Assembly: GCF_039535475.1 (NCBI RefSeq)
Contig: NZ_BAAAXG010000012.1
Coordinates: 62,001-126,000, forward strand
Direction of reading: 5' to 3'
Source of the DNA: Streptomyces showdoensis
GTDB lineage: Bacteria; Actinomycetota; Actinomycetes; Streptomycetales; Streptomycetaceae
Length of the DNA: 64,000 nucleotides
Below, one piece after another: positions 36,601 through 48,252 of the stretch. The translations under genes were made by a program, and so were the position numbers. The notes beneath the pieces were generated by a model, which searched no databases, was not told the origin of the DNA, and worked only from the letters and a program-made list of their open reading frames with translations. Each line of letters opens with the position of its first letter. The stretch's first letter is position 1.

Positions 36601-37728
36601 CTACAGCCAGTCCTTCTTCTTGAACACCACGTACAGGCTCACGCACACCATCGCCATCAGCAGCACCGCGAACGGGTACCCGCCCGCCCAGTGCAGCTCC
36701 GGCATGTGGTCGAAGTTCATGCCGTAGATGGTGCCGACGAGGGTGGGGGCGAAGAGGATGGCGGCCCAGGCCGAGATCTTCTTGATCTCCTCGTTCTGCT
36801 CGAAGCCCGCCTCCGCCAGTGCGCGCATCTCCGCGTTCTGCTGCTGGGTGACCAGGGTCGCGTTGACCGTCAGGATCTCCGTCAGGGCCTGGCGGAAGCC
36901 GTCGACGCGTTCGCTGGTGTGCGTGACGTGGTCGGCCACGTCGCGGAGGTAGCGCTGGAGTTCCTCGTCCGTGCCGTACTTGGCGAAGCCGGCCATCAGG
37001 CCGTGGAGCATGCCCACCAGGGGGCGGGTGGCGCGCTGGAACTCGACCATCTCGCGGGAGAGTTCGTAGATGCGGCGGGACACCGCGGGGTCGCCGCCGA
37101 AGACCTCGGTCTCGATCTCGTCGATGTCGTTCTGGACGCCCGCCACCACCGGCGCGTAGCCGTCGACCACCGCGTCCAGGATCGCGTACAGCACCGCCTC
37201 CGGGCCGAGGGCCAGCAGGTCCGGGTCCTGCTCCATGCGGCGGCGCACCGCCGACAGGTCCGGGGCCGCGCCGTGGCGGACGGTGATGACGAAGTCGGGG
37301 CCGACGAAGACGTGGAGTTCGCCGAAGTCCACCTCCTCCTGCGCGTCCAGGTAGCGGGCGGCCCGCAGCACCACGAAGAGCGTGTCGCCGTACCGCTCCA
37401 GCTTCGGGCGCTGGTGGGCCTCCCTCGCGTCCTCGACGGCCAGTTCGTGCAGATCGAACTCGGCGGCCAGCGACTGGAGTTCCTTCTCCGTCGGGCGGTG
37501 CAGGCCGATCCAGGCCATGCCGTCGGGGTGCTCGCGCAGCTGCCGGAAGGTTTCCGCGAGGGTGGCCGGGGAGGAGACGCGGCGACCGTCGCGGTACAGG
37601 GTGGCCTGGACCACGCTCCGCCGCTGCTCCTCGGACGGCGAGGGGGACGGGGGCTCCGCGGTCGGCTGCGCTCCGGTCGGCTGCTCCGGCTGGCGGCGCC
37701 AGGCCGGGCGGGGGCGGCGGTCGGACAT
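36601..37728 (-). CDS. corA: CorA-type magnesium/cobalt channel
   Basis: A 375-residue CorA protein. The N-terminal cytoplasmic domain is followed by a long helix and two C-terminal membrane helices, with the pore signature YGMNFDHMPELHW (GMN motif) between them near residue 340. The protein ends in the basic KKKDWL. It forms a homopentameric Mg2+ channel in the inner membrane. A Pro/Arg/Ser-rich stretch occupies residues 1-35. The upstream 200 bp contain a 9-bp tandem repeat. Confidence 0.93.
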   Translation of the reverse strand: MSDRRPRPAWRRQPEQPTGAQPTAEPPSPSPSEEQRRSVVQATLYRDGRRVSSPATLAETFRQLREHPDGMAWIGLHRPTEKELQSLAAEFDLHELAVEDAREAHQRPKLERYGDTLFVVLRAARYLDAQEEVDFGELHVFVGPDFVITVRHGAAPDLSAVRRRMEQDPDLLALGPEAVLYAILDAVVDGYAPVVAGVQNDIDEIETEVFGGDPAVSRRIYELSREMVEFQRATRPLVGMLHGLMAGFAKYGTDEELQRYLRDVADHVTHTSERVDGFRQALTEILTVNATLVTQQQNAEMRALAEAGFEQNEEIKKISAWAAILFAPTLVGTIYGMNFDHMPELHWAGGYPFAVLLMAMVCVSLYVVFKKKDWL

Positions 37729-37766
37729 GTGCGTTCACCGGCCTCGGTTCGGTGTCCTTGCGACTC

Positions 37767-37802
37767 TTGCGATTCCTGCGATTCCTGCGATTCCTGCGAT
37801 TC
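37767..37802. repeat. 9-bp tandem repeat upstream of corA
   Basis: Four copies of (C/T)TGCGATTC in perfect phase (37767-37802), with degenerate copies on both sides. It lies 39-74 bp upstream of the corA start. It is AT-richer than its surroundings and could influence corA transcription by length change. Confidence 0.8.
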
Positions 37803-37883
37803 TTCGTGATTCCGCGTGAAGGATATATGCGGGAATGTCCTCGGGGTGGTCGGGGGAGTGACGGGTCGGAGTGCTCGCCTTCT

Positions 37884-37921
37884 GATTGCGGACCGAATCT
37901 GTCCGCAATCATCGATAGCGT
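37884..37921 (+). promoter_or_regulatory. Strong palindromic operator and leaderless promoter before winged-helix gene
   Basis: GATTGCGGAC and GTCCGCAATC (37884-37893, 37901-37910) are perfect 10-bp arms with a 7-bp spacer. A TAGCGT -10 hexamer (37916-37921) lies 6 nt before ATG 37928. The palindrome would cover the -35 region, so a repressor bound there would block the promoter. The regulator is unknown; self-regulation by the downstream DNA-binding-like protein is possible. Confidence 0.65.
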
Positions 37922-37927
37922 GCCTCC

Positions 37928-39062
37928 ATGGCCTCGAACACGACGTCCCCGGTCCTCAGCACCCGCGCCCTCAACCGCGCCACCCTCGACCGCCAGCTGC
38001 TGCTCCGGCCCGCCCCGCTCGGCGCCGAGCAGGCCGTGCACCACCTCGTCGGGCTCCAGGCCCAGAACACCAAGCCGCCGTACTACGCCCTCGCCGCCCG
38101 CCTCGACGGCTTCCGGCCCGAGGAGCTGTCAGGGCTCATGGAGTCCCGCGCGGTGGCCCGGATCGTCTCGCTCCGGTCCACCGTCCACACCCACACCGCG
38201 CGCGACGCCGTCGTCCTGCGCCGGCTCGTCCAGGCCGGCGCCATCGACCGGGAGCTGCGGATGTTCCGCAAGGGGCTCGACGGGGTCGACCTCGACCGCC
38301 TGACCGCCCTCGCCACCGCGTACGTGGAGGAGCGGCCCCGGACGCCCAAGGACCTCCGCGCGCATCTCCTGGAGGTCTGGCCGGACGCGGACCCGCTGGC
38401 GCTCACCATCGCCGCCCGCTGCCTCCTGCTCATGGTCCAGGTCACCCCCCGGGGCCTGTGGCGGAAGAGCGGGCAGGTGGCCCTCACCACCGTCCGGGCC
38501 TGGTTCGGCGAGGGCGGAGCCGTGGACGCGGCCGTCGACGACAGCACCGTCGACGAGACCGTGCTGCGCTACCTCGGCGCCTTCGGGCCCGCCTCCGTCC
38601 AGGACATGCAGACCTGGTGCGGGCTCACCCGGCTGCGCACCGCCTTCGAGCGGCTGCGGCCGCGGCTGCTCGTCTTCCGCGACGAGCACGGCACCGAGCT
38701 GTTCGACCTCCCCGACGCGCCCCGGCCGGACGAGGACACCCCGGCGCCCCCCGCGCTTCCTGCCCGAGTTCGACAACCTCCTCCTCTCCCACGCCGACCG
38801 CACCCGCGTCGTGCCCGCCGAACACCGGGGCCGCACCTGGACCGGCAACCAGTCCCACCCCGTCTTCCTCCTCGACGGGTTCCTCGCCGGGCTGTGGCGC
38901 CTCGACGAGGGCAAGCAGCGCACGACGCTGACCATCGAGCCCTTCGGGCGGGTCACCCGGGCCCAGCGCGAGGCCCTCACCGTCGAGGCCGAGCGGACGC
39001 TGCGGCTCACGGCGCCCGAGGGCGTCCCGTACGAGATCGTCCTCGGGGGAGGGGAGTCGTGA
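37928..39062 (+). pseudogene. Winged-helix DNA-binding domain protein (DUF1006-like), frameshifted
   Basis: Codons from 37928 encode a winged-helix protein of the AlkZ/YcaQ-like group (LLRPAPLGAEQAVHHLVGLQ, ARIVSLRSTVHTHTARDAV, DLPDAPRPDEDTPAPP). At a run of six C (38747-38752) the frame is lost. One base back, the continuation reads RFLPEFDNLLLSHADRTRVV and goes on to GNQSHPVFLLDGFLAGLW, ending at TGA 39062. Removing one C restores a protein of about 377 residues. Relatives unhook DNA interstrand crosslinks or bind DNA. The break is either a sequencing indel or a real mutation. Confidence 0.85.
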
Positions 39063-39078
39063 CGGGGGCCGCCGCGGG

Positions 39079-39909
39079 TCACGGCAGCGCCCCCGCCCGT
39101 CTCGCCGCCAGCACCGCCTCTAGCCGCGTGTGCGCCCCCAGCTTCCGCATCGCCGAGCGCAGGTAGCCCTTCACCGTCTCCGGGCGCAGCCCCAGCCGCT
39201 GGGCCGCCGCCGCGTTCGTCGCGCCCGAGGCCACCGCCGCCAGGACGTCCGTCTCGCGCGGGGTCAGCGGCGGCGCGCTCGGGCGTTCCGGGGTGCCCTC
39301 GCGGGCGGCGGCGGCCGACTCCAGGCGGCCGCAGACCGCGAGCAGGCGGGCGCGCAGCTCCGGGTCGGCCACCTTCGGCGCCAGCTCGCGCAGCTCCCCG
39401 TGGGCCTGGCGCACCTCCTCCCAGGAGGGGCCCGGGCTGGCCGCCCGCGCGTACAGCTCCCGCACCTCGTCCCGTACGGCGAAGGCCTGCTCCACGTCCC
39501 GGGCCGCCGCCACCGCCGCGTCGAAGACCCGCTCGCCGATCGGCAGGGCGTCGCGCAGCGCCCCGTACAGCACCCCGCGCACCTTCCGGCGGACGACCAG
39601 GGGCACCGCGATCACGGAGCGCAGCCCCTCCGCCGAGACCGGGCCGTCGTACTCGTGGGTGATGTGCCGGGCGGAGGCGTAGTCCGTCACCGCGCACGGG
39701 CGCGACAGGGCCAGGCACTTGCCGCCGAGACCGGAGCCGGTCGAGATCGTCAGCCCGCGCAGCGCCGGGGTCACCGCCCCGTTCAGCTCCGCGATCCGCA
39801 TCGCGCGGCCGTCGTGCAGCAGGCCCCCGAACACCACCTGGAGACCGGTGGTGCGGCGCAGCCGCAGCAGGGCGCCGCGCAGCTCCACCGATTCGACGCG
39901 CTCGGACAC
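39079..39909 (-). CDS. GAF and LuxR-type HTH transcriptional regulator
   Basis: A 276-residue regulator. A GAF-like sensor domain covers residues about 20-150 ([42 protein letters not shown]), and a LuxR helix-turn-helix covers the last 65 residues ([40 protein letters not shown]). The GTG start at 39909 follows GGAAGGAGGG. It is divergent from two acyl-CoA synthetase genes and is probably their regulator, with an acyl or aromatic ligand in the GAF domain (inference). Confidence 0.88.
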   Translation of the reverse strand: MSERVESVELRGALLRLRRTTGLQVVFGGLLHDGRAMRIAELNGAVTPALRGLTISTGSGLGGKCLALSRPCAVTDYASARHITHEYDGPVSAEGLRSVIAVPLVVRRKVRGVLYGALRDALPIGERVFDAAVAAARDVEQAFAVRDEVRELYARAASPGPSWEEVRQAHGELRELAPKVADPELRARLLAVCGRLESAAAAREGTPERPSAPPLTPRETDVLAAVASGATNAAAAQRLGLRPETVKGYLRSAMRKLGAHTRLEAVLAARRAGALP

Positions 39910-40045
39910 CGCGCGCCCTCCTTCCGCAGGACCGGCCCCGCCCGCCGATCGTTCCGATCCGCGCGGTCACCCCCGAACGGGGGTAGTGAGACCTGGGTCA
40001 CCGATTACACGATGTCCGGGACCGGTCCCGCAACGAGGAGGGCAC

Positions 40046-41734
40046 ATGACGGCAGCGAGCGAGACGGACGCGACCAGAGGGTTCCGGGAGGCCCGGGACT
40101 TCCTGCTCCGGCACCGCGAGGACTACGAGACGGCGTACGAGGGCTTCGCCTGGCCCCGGCCCGACCGTTTCAACTGGGCGCTCGAATGGTTCGACGTCAT
40201 CGCCGCCGGCAACGACCGGACCGCCCTCCACATCGTCGAGGAGGACGGCACCGAGACGAAGCTGAGCTTCGCCGAGATGTCCGCCCGCTCCAACCAGGTC
40301 GCCAACTGGCTGCGCGGCCAGGGCGTCCGCCCCGGCGACCGGATCATCGTCATGCTCGGCAACCAGGCCGAACTGTGGGAGACCATGCTCGCCGCGATGA
40401 AGCTGCGCGCCGTCGTCATCCCCGCCACCCCGCTGCTCGGCCCCGCCGACCTGCGCGACCGCGTCGACCGCGGCCGGGCCCGCCACGTCCTGGTCCGCGC
40501 CGAGGACACCGCCAAGTTCGACGACGTGCCCGGCGGTTACACCCGGATCGCGGTCGGCGGCGACGGCGTCGACTGGCTCGGCTACGAACACGCCTACCGC
40601 GAGTCCGCCGAGTTCACCCCGGACGGCGTCACCCACGGCGACGACACGCTCATGCTCTACTTCACCTCCGGCACCACCGCCCGCCCCAAGCTGGTCGAGC
40701 AGACCCACACCTCGTACCCCGTCGGGCACCTGGCCACCATGTACTGGATCGGCCTCCGGCCCGGCGACGTGCACCTCAACATCTCCTCGCCCGGCTGGGC
40801 CAAGCACGCCTGGTCCAATCTCTTCGCCCCGTGGAACGCCGAGGCGACCGTCTTCATCCACAACTACGGCCGCTTCGACCCGGCCCGCCTCATGGCCGAG
40901 ATGGACAAGCACGGGGTCACCGCCTTCTGCGCCCCGCCGACCGTGTGGCGCATGCTCATCCAGGCCGACCTCGGCCAGCTCGCCACCCCGCCCCGCGAGG
41001 TCGTCGCCGCCGGCGAACCGCTCAACCCCGAGGTCATCGAGACCGTCCGGCGCGCCTGGGGCGTCACCATCCGGGACGGCTTCGGTCAGACCGAGACGGC
41101 CGTGCAGGTCTCGAACAGCCCGGGACAGCGGCTGAAGGAGGGCTCGATGGGGCGGCCGAGCCCCGGCTACCGGGTCACCCTCGTCGACCCGGTCAGCGGC
41201 CGCCCGGACGTCGAGGAGGGCGAGATCTGTCTCGACCTCTCCGCCCGGCCGGTGGGTCTGATGACCGGCTACCACGGCGACCCGGAGCGTACGGCCGAGG
41301 CGATGGCCGGCGGCTACTACCGCACCGGCGACATCGGCTCCCGCGACGCCGACGGCTACATCACGTACGTCGGGCGCGCCGACGACGTCTTCAAGGCCAG
41401 CGACTACAAGATCTCCCCGTTCGAGCTGGAGAGCGCCCTCCTGGAGCACGAGGCCGTCGCCGAGGCCGCCGTCGTCCCCGCCCCCGACCCGCTGCGGCTC
41501 GCCGTCCCCAAGGCGTACGTCGTCCTCGCGGCGGGCTGGCAGCCGGACGCCGACACGGCGAAGGCGCTCTTCGCGCACTCCCGCGAGGTCCTCGCGCCCT
41601 ACAAGCGGATCCGCCGGATCGAGTTCGCCGAGCTGCCCAAGACGGTGTCCGGCAAGATCCGCCGCGTGGAGCTGCGGCGGCTGACCGCGGAGGGCCAGGG
41701 CGGCACGGAGTACGCCGAGGGGGACCTCGCGTGA
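40046..41734 (+). CDS. Acyl-CoA synthetase, medium-chain/aryl type (ANL superfamily)
   Basis: A 562-residue AMP-forming ligase. It has the phosphate-binding loop [18 protein letters not shown], the A5 motif GFGQTETAV, the A7-A8 region [20 protein letters not shown] with [18 protein letters not shown], and the C-terminal catalytic Lys in [14 protein letters not shown]. This is the ACSM-like group that activates medium-chain or aromatic acids to CoA thioesters. GAGGAGGG precedes ATG. It overlaps the next synthetase gene (GTGA) and is divergent from the LuxR-GAF gene. Confidence 0.92.
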   Translation: MTAASETDATRGFREARDFLLRHREDYETAYEGFAWPRPDRFNWALEWFDVIAAGNDRTALHIVEEDGTETKLSFAEMSARSNQVANWLRGQGVRPGDRIIVMLGNQAELWETMLAAMKLRAVVIPATPLLGPADLRDRVDRGRARHVLVRAEDTAKFDDVPGGYTRIAVGGDGVDWLGYEHAYRESAEFTPDGVTHGDDTLMLYFTSGTTARPKLVEQTHTSYPVGHLATMYWIGLRPGDVHLNISSPGWAKHAWSNLFAPWNAEATVFIHNYGRFDPARLMAEMDKHGVTAFCAPPTVWRMLIQADLGQLATPPREVVAAGEPLNPEVIETVRRAWGVTIRDGFGQTETAVQVSNSPGQRLKEGSMGRPSPGYRVTLVDPVSGRPDVEEGEICLDLSARPVGLMTGYHGDPERTAEAMAGGYYRTGDIGSRDADGYITYVGRADDVFKASDYKISPFELESALLEHEAVAEAAVVPAPDPLRLAVPKAYVVLAAGWQPDADTAKALFAHSREVLAPYKRIRRIEFAELPKTVSGKIRRVELRRLTAEGQGGTEYAEGDLA

Positions 41735-43419
41735 GCCCCGAAGCCGGCCCCACCACCGATTCCGCCGCCGCCCCGGCCAACGGCCCCGCCACCGATTCCG
41801 CCGCCCCGGCCGAAGGCCCCACCGGAACCCTGCTCTCCTACGCGCACGGCGCCGACCCCACGCCGCTCCTCGGCGACACCATCGGCGCCAACCTCGACCG
41901 GGCCGTCGCCGCCTGGCCCGAGCGGGAGGCGCTCGTCGACGTGCCGACCGGGCGCCGCTGGACGTACGCCGCGTTCGGCGCCGACGTCGACCGGCTGGCG
42001 GACGCCCTGCTCGGCAGCGGGGTCCGCAAGGGCGACCGGGTCGGGATCTGGGCGGTCAACTGCGCCGAGTGGGTGCTCGTGCAGTACGCCACCGCCCGCA
42101 TCGGCGCGATCATGGTCAACATCAACCCGGCTTACCGCGCCCACGAGTTGCGGTACGTCCTCGACCAGGCCGGGATCACCCTCCTGTTCGCCTCGCTCGC
42201 GCACAAGACCAGCGACTACCGCGCCATGGTGGAGCAGGTGCGCCCCGACTGCCCGCAGCTGCGCGAGGCGGTCTACTTCGGCGACCCGAGCTGGGACGAA
42301 CTCCTCGCGCGCACCGCGCCGGAGGGCGTCGTACCGGCCGCGCTCGCCTGCGACGAACCGGTCAACATCCAGTACACCTCGGGGACGACCGGCTTCCCGA
42401 AGGGCGCCACCCTCTCCCACCACAACATCCTCAACAACGGGTACTTCGTGGGCGAGATGATCGCCTACACCGAGCAGGACCGCATCTGCATCCCGGTGCC
42501 CTTCTACCACTGCTTCGGCATGGTCATGGGCAACCTCGCGGCCACCTCGCACGGCGCCTGCATGGTGATCCCGGCCCCGTCCTTCGACCCGGCCGCCACC
42601 CTGCGCGCGGTGCAGGAGGAGCGCTGCACCTCCCTGTACGGGGTGCCGACGATGTTCATCGCCGAACTCGGTCTGCCCGACTTCGCCACGTACGACCTCT
42701 CCAGCCTCCGCACCGGGATCATGGCGGGCTCGCCGTGCCCGGTGGAGGTCATGAAGCGGGTGGTCGCCGAGATGAACATGGCCGAGGTGTCCATCTGCTA
42801 CGGCATGACCGAGACCTCGCCCGTCTCCACCCAGACCCGCCGCGACGACGACCTGGAGCGGCGCACGGGCACGGTCGGCCGGGTCATGCCGCACGTCGAG
42901 GTGAAGGTCGTCGACCCGGGAACCGGGCTGACCGTCCCGCGCGGCACGGCGGGCGAGCTGTGCACCCGCGGCTACAGCGTGATGCTCGGCTACTGGGACG
43001 AGCCGGGGAAGACCGCCGAGGCGATCGACCCGGGCCGCTGGATGCACACCGGCGACCTCGCCGTGCTGCGCGAGGACGGCTACGTCCAGATCGTCGGCCG
43101 GATCAAGGACATGATCATCCGGGGCGGGGAGAACGTGTACCCGCGCGAGATCGAGGAGTTCCTCTACGGCCACGAGAAGATCGCCGACGTCCAGGTCGTC
43201 GGCGTCCCCGACGCCCGCTACGGCGAGGAGATCCTGGCCTGCGTGATCCCGCGCGACCCGGCCGACCCGCCCACCCTGGAGGAGATCACCGCCTTCTGCC
43301 GCGACCGCCTCGCGCACTACAAGATCCCCCGGAGGGTCGAGATCCTGGGCGAGTTCCCGATGACGGTGAGCGGGAAGGTGCGGAAGGTGGAGCTGCGGGA
43401 GCGTTACGGGGCGGGCTGA
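41731..43419 (+). CDS. Long/medium-chain acyl-CoA synthetase (FadD-like)
   Basis: A second 562-residue ANL ligase, only distantly like the first. Motifs include [68 protein letters not shown] and the catalytic Lys in [12 protein letters not shown]. Residues 1-30 are a Thr/Ser/Ala/Pro-rich repeat extension ([20 protein letters not shown]) not found in the family core. It starts with GTG overlapping the stop of the upstream gene. The pair probably activates fatty or branched-chain acids for beta-oxidation. Confidence 0.92.
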   Translation: MSPEAGPTTDSAAAPANGPATDSAAPAEGPTGTLLSYAHGADPTPLLGDTIGANLDRAVAAWPEREALVDVPTGRRWTYAAFGADVDRLADALLGSGVRKGDRVGIWAVNCAEWVLVQYATARIGAIMVNINPAYRAHELRYVLDQAGITLLFASLAHKTSDYRAMVEQVRPDCPQLREAVYFGDPSWDELLARTAPEGVVPAALACDEPVNIQYTSGTTGFPKGATLSHHNILNNGYFVGEMIAYTEQDRICIPVPFYHCFGMVMGNLAATSHGACMVIPAPSFDPAATLRAVQEERCTSLYGVPTMFIAELGLPDFATYDLSSLRTGIMAGSPCPVEVMKRVVAEMNMAEVSICYGMTETSPVSTQTRRDDDLERRTGTVGRVMPHVEVKVVDPGTGLTVPRGTAGELCTRGYSVMLGYWDEPGKTAEAIDPGRWMHTGDLAVLREDGYVQIVGRIKDMIIRGGENVYPREIEEFLYGHEKIADVQVVGVPDARYGEEILACVIPRDPADPPTLEEITAFCRDRLAHYKIPRRVEILGEFPMTVSGKVRKVELRERYGAG

Positions 43420-44045
43420 CCGGCCCGTTCCCCGGGGAGCGCCTGTCCCTCGGGGAGGGCCTGTCCCCCGGGGAGGGCCCGTTCCTCGGGAGGCGTCTGC
43501 TCCCCGGCCGCCCGCTCCCGGGCCCGCGGCACCGTCACCTCGCGGCGCATGCAGACCCGGGGCCAGGCGGCCAGGCCGTGGGCGGCCTCCGCGCGGCTGA
43601 TCTCCCGCAGGCCCTCGCTGAGCGCCGGATCGCCCTCCTCCAGGCGGCGGAAGCCGAGCCGGGCGTAGTACGGGGCGTTCCACGGCACCTCGGTGAAGGT
43701 GGTCAGGGTCAGCGCGGTCAGGCCCTGCTCCCGGGCGTCCGCCGCGAGGTGCTCGATCAGCTCGCGCCCGACGCCCCGGCGGGCGGCGTCCGGGTGGACG
43801 GAGACCTGTTCGATGTGGGCGGCGCCGTCGACGGTGTCGCTCAGCAGGTACCCGACGGGGTGGTCCGCCGCGTCCACCGCGACCCAGGCCCGGCCCGCGC
43901 TGCGGTAGCCCTCCAGGACGTCCAGGGGCAGGGGTTCGTCGTCCGCGATGTCATCCATGCCCAGGGGGCGGAAGGCCTCGCCCGCGGCGCGTTCGATGTC
44001 CTGGAGCAGGGGGAGTTCGGCCGCTGCGGCCACTCGGATGCGCAT
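43404..44045 (-). CDS. GNAT family N-acetyltransferase with repetitive C-terminal tail
   Basis: A 213-residue protein. The GNAT fold occupies residues 1-170, with the acetyl-CoA loop [20 protein letters not shown] and the tail of the fold [16 protein letters not shown]. Residues about 175-213 are a Pro/Glu/Gln-rich tail made of [17 protein letters not shown] repeats (18-bp DNA period). The last 16 bp overlap the end of the convergent acyl-CoA synthetase gene. The acceptor substrate is unknown. Confidence 0.87.
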   Translation of the reverse strand: MRIRVAAAAELPLLQDIERAAGEAFRPLGMDDIADDEPLPLDVLEGYRSAGRAWVAVDAADHPVGYLLSDTVDGAAHIEQVSVHPDAARRGVGRELIEHLAADAREQGLTALTLTTFTEVPWNAPYYARLGFRRLEEGDPALSEGLREISRAEAAHGLAAWPRVCMRREVTVPRARERAAGEQTPPEERALPGGQALPEGQALPGERAGQPAP

Positions 44046-44110
44046 ACGTCAGTATGGCCCCGCCGGTGTGAAGAAGGCGTCAGCCGGGTGGCGGGACCGC
44101 CCGGGGCCGG

Positions 44111-44900
44111 TCAGTCCGGGGCGCCGCCCGTGCAGGTCGGGCCGTTCTCCGGGTTCCAGCCGCGTCCGGTCGCGTAGCCGTCCTCCCGGTCGCGGCGCCG
44201 CCGGAGCAGGCCGCCGTCGCGGGAGAAGTGCGGCAGGAACAGGGCCAGGGCGGGGGTCGCCGTACAGCGCCACGTACAGCAGGACGTCCTTGCCGTCCGT
44301 GACCTCACGGCGCTGCGCGGGCAGCGGGTGCCGTTCGCGCAGGCCCGCGAGGAGGCGGCGGGCGGCGCGGGTCGTGGGCGGTACGCAGAGCAGGACCGCG
44401 GAGGCGAGCACGGGCGGGGCGCCGAGCAGCAGGGCCGGTGCGGTGATCCCCGTGGCCAGCAGGCCCACGCCCACCGTGACCGGCACGCAGGCCAGCAGGA
44501 ACCGGGCCGCCCGCAGCCGTCCCGGCGGGCGCAGCAGCCCCGTCCCGCCGAGCTCCGCGCGCAGCGCGTCGAGTGCCTGGCGGGCCTTCGGGCGGGTCGC
44601 CAGCACCCGCAGGGCCAGGGCCCGTTGCAGTGAGCGGTGGACGCCGAGCTGGAGCGGGTCGCGGGTCCGGCCGGCCCCGCCGTTGGCGCGAATCGTGCCC
44701 CGGCGCCCGGCCGCGACGGCGCCGCGCTGGTGCAGGGCGACCAGCGCGACGGTGACGGCGGCCCGCGGGCCGCCGCGCAGCAGCGCGAGGGCCTGCGGCG
44801 GCAGTTCGGGCCGCCCCCTGCTGCGGGTACGCAACAGCACGACCGCCAGTGTCAGTTGGGCGACCGTCAATCCGAAGAACCACCACGTCCCCGTCGTCAT
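44111..44900 (-). pseudogene. TIGR04222-type membrane protein, frameshifted
   Basis: From ATG 44900 the frame encodes MTTGTWWFFGLTVAQLTLAV, a GRPELPPQALALLRGGPRAAV region and two later hydrophobic segments, as in the TIGR04222 family of actinobacterial membrane proteins with unknown function. After LLYVALYGDP the frame breaks at a run of five G (44252-44256, minus-strand C). One base shifted, the ending ALALFLPHFSRDGGLLRRRR continues to a Cys-containing C-terminus (GPTCTGGAPD) and TGA 44111. One extra base explains it. Confidence 0.78.
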
Positions 44901-44968
44901 GGTGTTCACCCCCCGAGGGTGTTGTGCCCGGAGGAGGGCCGGTCGTCACCCGGGAATGGCCGGAAATG

Positions 44969-46183
44969 CTAGGCGGCCCCGGTGTCGATCAGGAGGTCGG
45001 CGGGAGCGTTGACGGGCTGGGGCGTGCCGGTGAGGTCGAGCACGAAGAGCGGGATGCCGAGGCCCTCGGCGCGCTCGTGGGCCTCGGGGGTGTAGCCGGC
45101 GAGCGAGAAGCAGACGCTGGTCGACCCGTTGCTGAGGCCGTTGAGCCAGAGGCACTCCACGGCCCGCAGTCCCGTGGGCCGGGTGCTCGGATCCACCTGC
45201 GCGACCAGCCCTGGCCCCCGCAGGTCGACGGCGACCGCGGACCGCTCCTCCGGCTGGACGACGTCCCGGAAGCCCAGCCACCGCAGGTACCCGGCGGAGG
45301 CCGCCACCGCGTCCCGCGCGGTCCTGATGGTCACCGGCCGGAACGCGGGGCGGGCGGGGAGGGCGGGGTGGGCGGGGTGGGCACCCGGGTGGGCATCGGG
45401 GTGGCTGCCTGCCCAGGGTGCGGGATGGCGCTCGGTGAAGCTGGGGTAGCCGTCGGGTTCGTGGCCGGGTTCGGGGCCGGGGCCGGGGGAGGCGGTGGGG
45501 CGCGGGAGCGCCGAGCCGCTCCGGACGGCGGGCCGGTGCCCGGCCTCGGGCGCGGGCGGCGCACCGCCGGCGCCCGGCGGACCCGTGTCGGCGGGTGACT
45601 CCCCGCCGTGGGCGGCGGTGTCCTGCGGGGTCCGGTGGGCCGGGGTGCGGTCGGACCGCGGACCGGCGGAGGAGCCGGGGCCGACGGGGGAGCCGGAGCC
45701 GGGTCCGGTGCCGGTGGGGCCGACGGCCGCCTCCGGACCGTTCCCGCCGCCGCTCCCGCTCCCGCTCCCGTCCCTGCCCGAGTCCCCGTTCGGACCAGGG
45801 CCGGGGTCAGGGCCGGCGCCCCCGTCCCCGTCCACGCCCCCGTCCGGGTTCAGGCCCTCGTCCGTCCCCGCGTCGTCCGTCCCCGGGTCGGCCATCCCCG
45901 GGTCGGCCATCCCCGCGTCGATCATCCCCCGCACCGGCACCCGCAGCACCGCTCCGCACGCGCATCCCAGCTCCGGGTGCGGCCAGTCGGACGGGCGGGC
46001 GCAGGTGGGGCAGAGGACGGTGACCCATTCCTCGGCCCAGTTGCGGTGGGTGACGGGCTCGGCCGGCGCGTCCTGGGTCACCGGCGGCGCGATCGGGGTG
46101 CCGCACACGCAGGGGAAGGCGGGCGGTGCGTATCTCTGCGTACGGAGGCATTCCGGGCAGCGCACCTGTACCGATTCACCCAC
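44969..46183 (-). CDS. Double zinc-ribbon protein with Mrr-like C-terminal domain
   Basis: A 404-residue protein in three parts. Residues about 9-75 hold two zinc-ribbon-like modules, CPECLRTQRY with CVCG, and CPTCARPSDW with CACG. Residues about 85-290 are a low-complexity Gly/Pro/Asp/Ser-rich linker. Residues about 295-404 resemble the Mrr-type restriction fold: YLRWLGFRDVV, VAVDLRGPGLVAQVD, TSVCFSLAGYTPEAHERAEG, GIPLFVLDL. The nuclease motif would be D...QxK, but here it reads QVD, so catalysis is doubtful. GTG 46183 follows GAGGGGG. It lies divergently next to gcl. Confidence 0.7.
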   Translation of the reverse strand: MGESVQVRCPECLRTQRYAPPAFPCVCGTPIAPPVTQDAPAEPVTHRNWAEEWVTVLCPTCARPSDWPHPELGCACGAVLRVPVRGMIDAGMADPGMADPGTDDAGTDEGLNPDGGVDGDGGAGPDPGPGPNGDSGRDGSGSGSGGGNGPEAAVGPTGTGPGSGSPVGPGSSAGPRSDRTPAHRTPQDTAAHGGESPADTGPPGAGGAPPAPEAGHRPAVRSGSALPRPTASPGPGPEPGHEPDGYPSFTERHPAPWAGSHPDAHPGAHPAHPALPARPAFRPVTIRTARDAVAASAGYLRWLGFRDVVQPEERSAVAVDLRGPGLVAQVDPSTRPTGLRAVECLWLNGLSNGSTSVCFSLAGYTPEAHERAEGLGIPLFVLDLTGTPQPVNAPADLLIDTGAA

Positions 46184-46280
46184 ACCGAACCCCCTCTGCT
46201 CGCGCACCCATCGTCCACCAATCCGGCCGTCCGGGGGAGGCACTTCGGCCACCTCGGGCCGCGGCCCCGCAGATCGTCTC

Positions 46281-46348
46281 TTGACGCCTCTCCTCCGACC
46301 CTTCTACATTGCTTCCGTATAGCAGAACAGTACTTCCGCATTATGGAA
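46281..46348 (+). promoter_or_regulatory. gcl promoter with two-box operator
   Basis: -35 TTGACG (46281-46286), 18-bp spacer, -10 TACATT (46305-46310). Directly after it lie two related 15-bp boxes, TTCCGTATAGCAGAA (46313-46327) and TTCCGCATTATGGAA (46334-46348), 21 bp apart start to start. The same pair, in the same order, stands at the hyi promoter. Position after the -10 suggests repression. An IclR-type AllR protein is known to control gcl in S. coelicolor and is a candidate. Confidence 0.75.
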
Positions 46349-46419
46349 ACAAGGCGCTGAAGGCCCCCGCCGGAGCCCCGGTGCGCTTGTCTCCCCCTGG
46401 CCGAAGCAGGAGCACTCCC

Positions 46420-48195
<1,776 letters not shown>

Positions 48196-48207
<12 letters not shown>

Positions 48208-48252
48208 CCCCTCCAGGTCTGACCCCTCCAGGTCCGACCCCACCAGGTCCGA
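48196..48252. repeat. 15-bp tandem repeat covering the gcl stop codon
   Basis: CTCCAGGTCTGACCC occurs twice exactly, a third time with one change, and a fourth partial copy follows. The first unit contains the last codons of gcl (Leu-Gln-Val-stop), so each copy carries an in-phase TGA. It probably arose by slippage at the gene end. Confidence 0.85.

Noticed and set aside
38747..38752. Programmed frameshift in the winged-helix gene
   Set aside because: No slippery heptamer plus pseudoknot or Shine-Dalgarno-like stimulator is evident, and two other genes have the same +1 homopolymer defect, so an indel is simpler.
40046..43419. The two AMP-binding genes as part of a non-ribosomal peptide cluster
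   Set aside because: No carrier-protein, condensation or thioesterase domains are nearby; both proteins are stand-alone acyl-CoA synthetase types.
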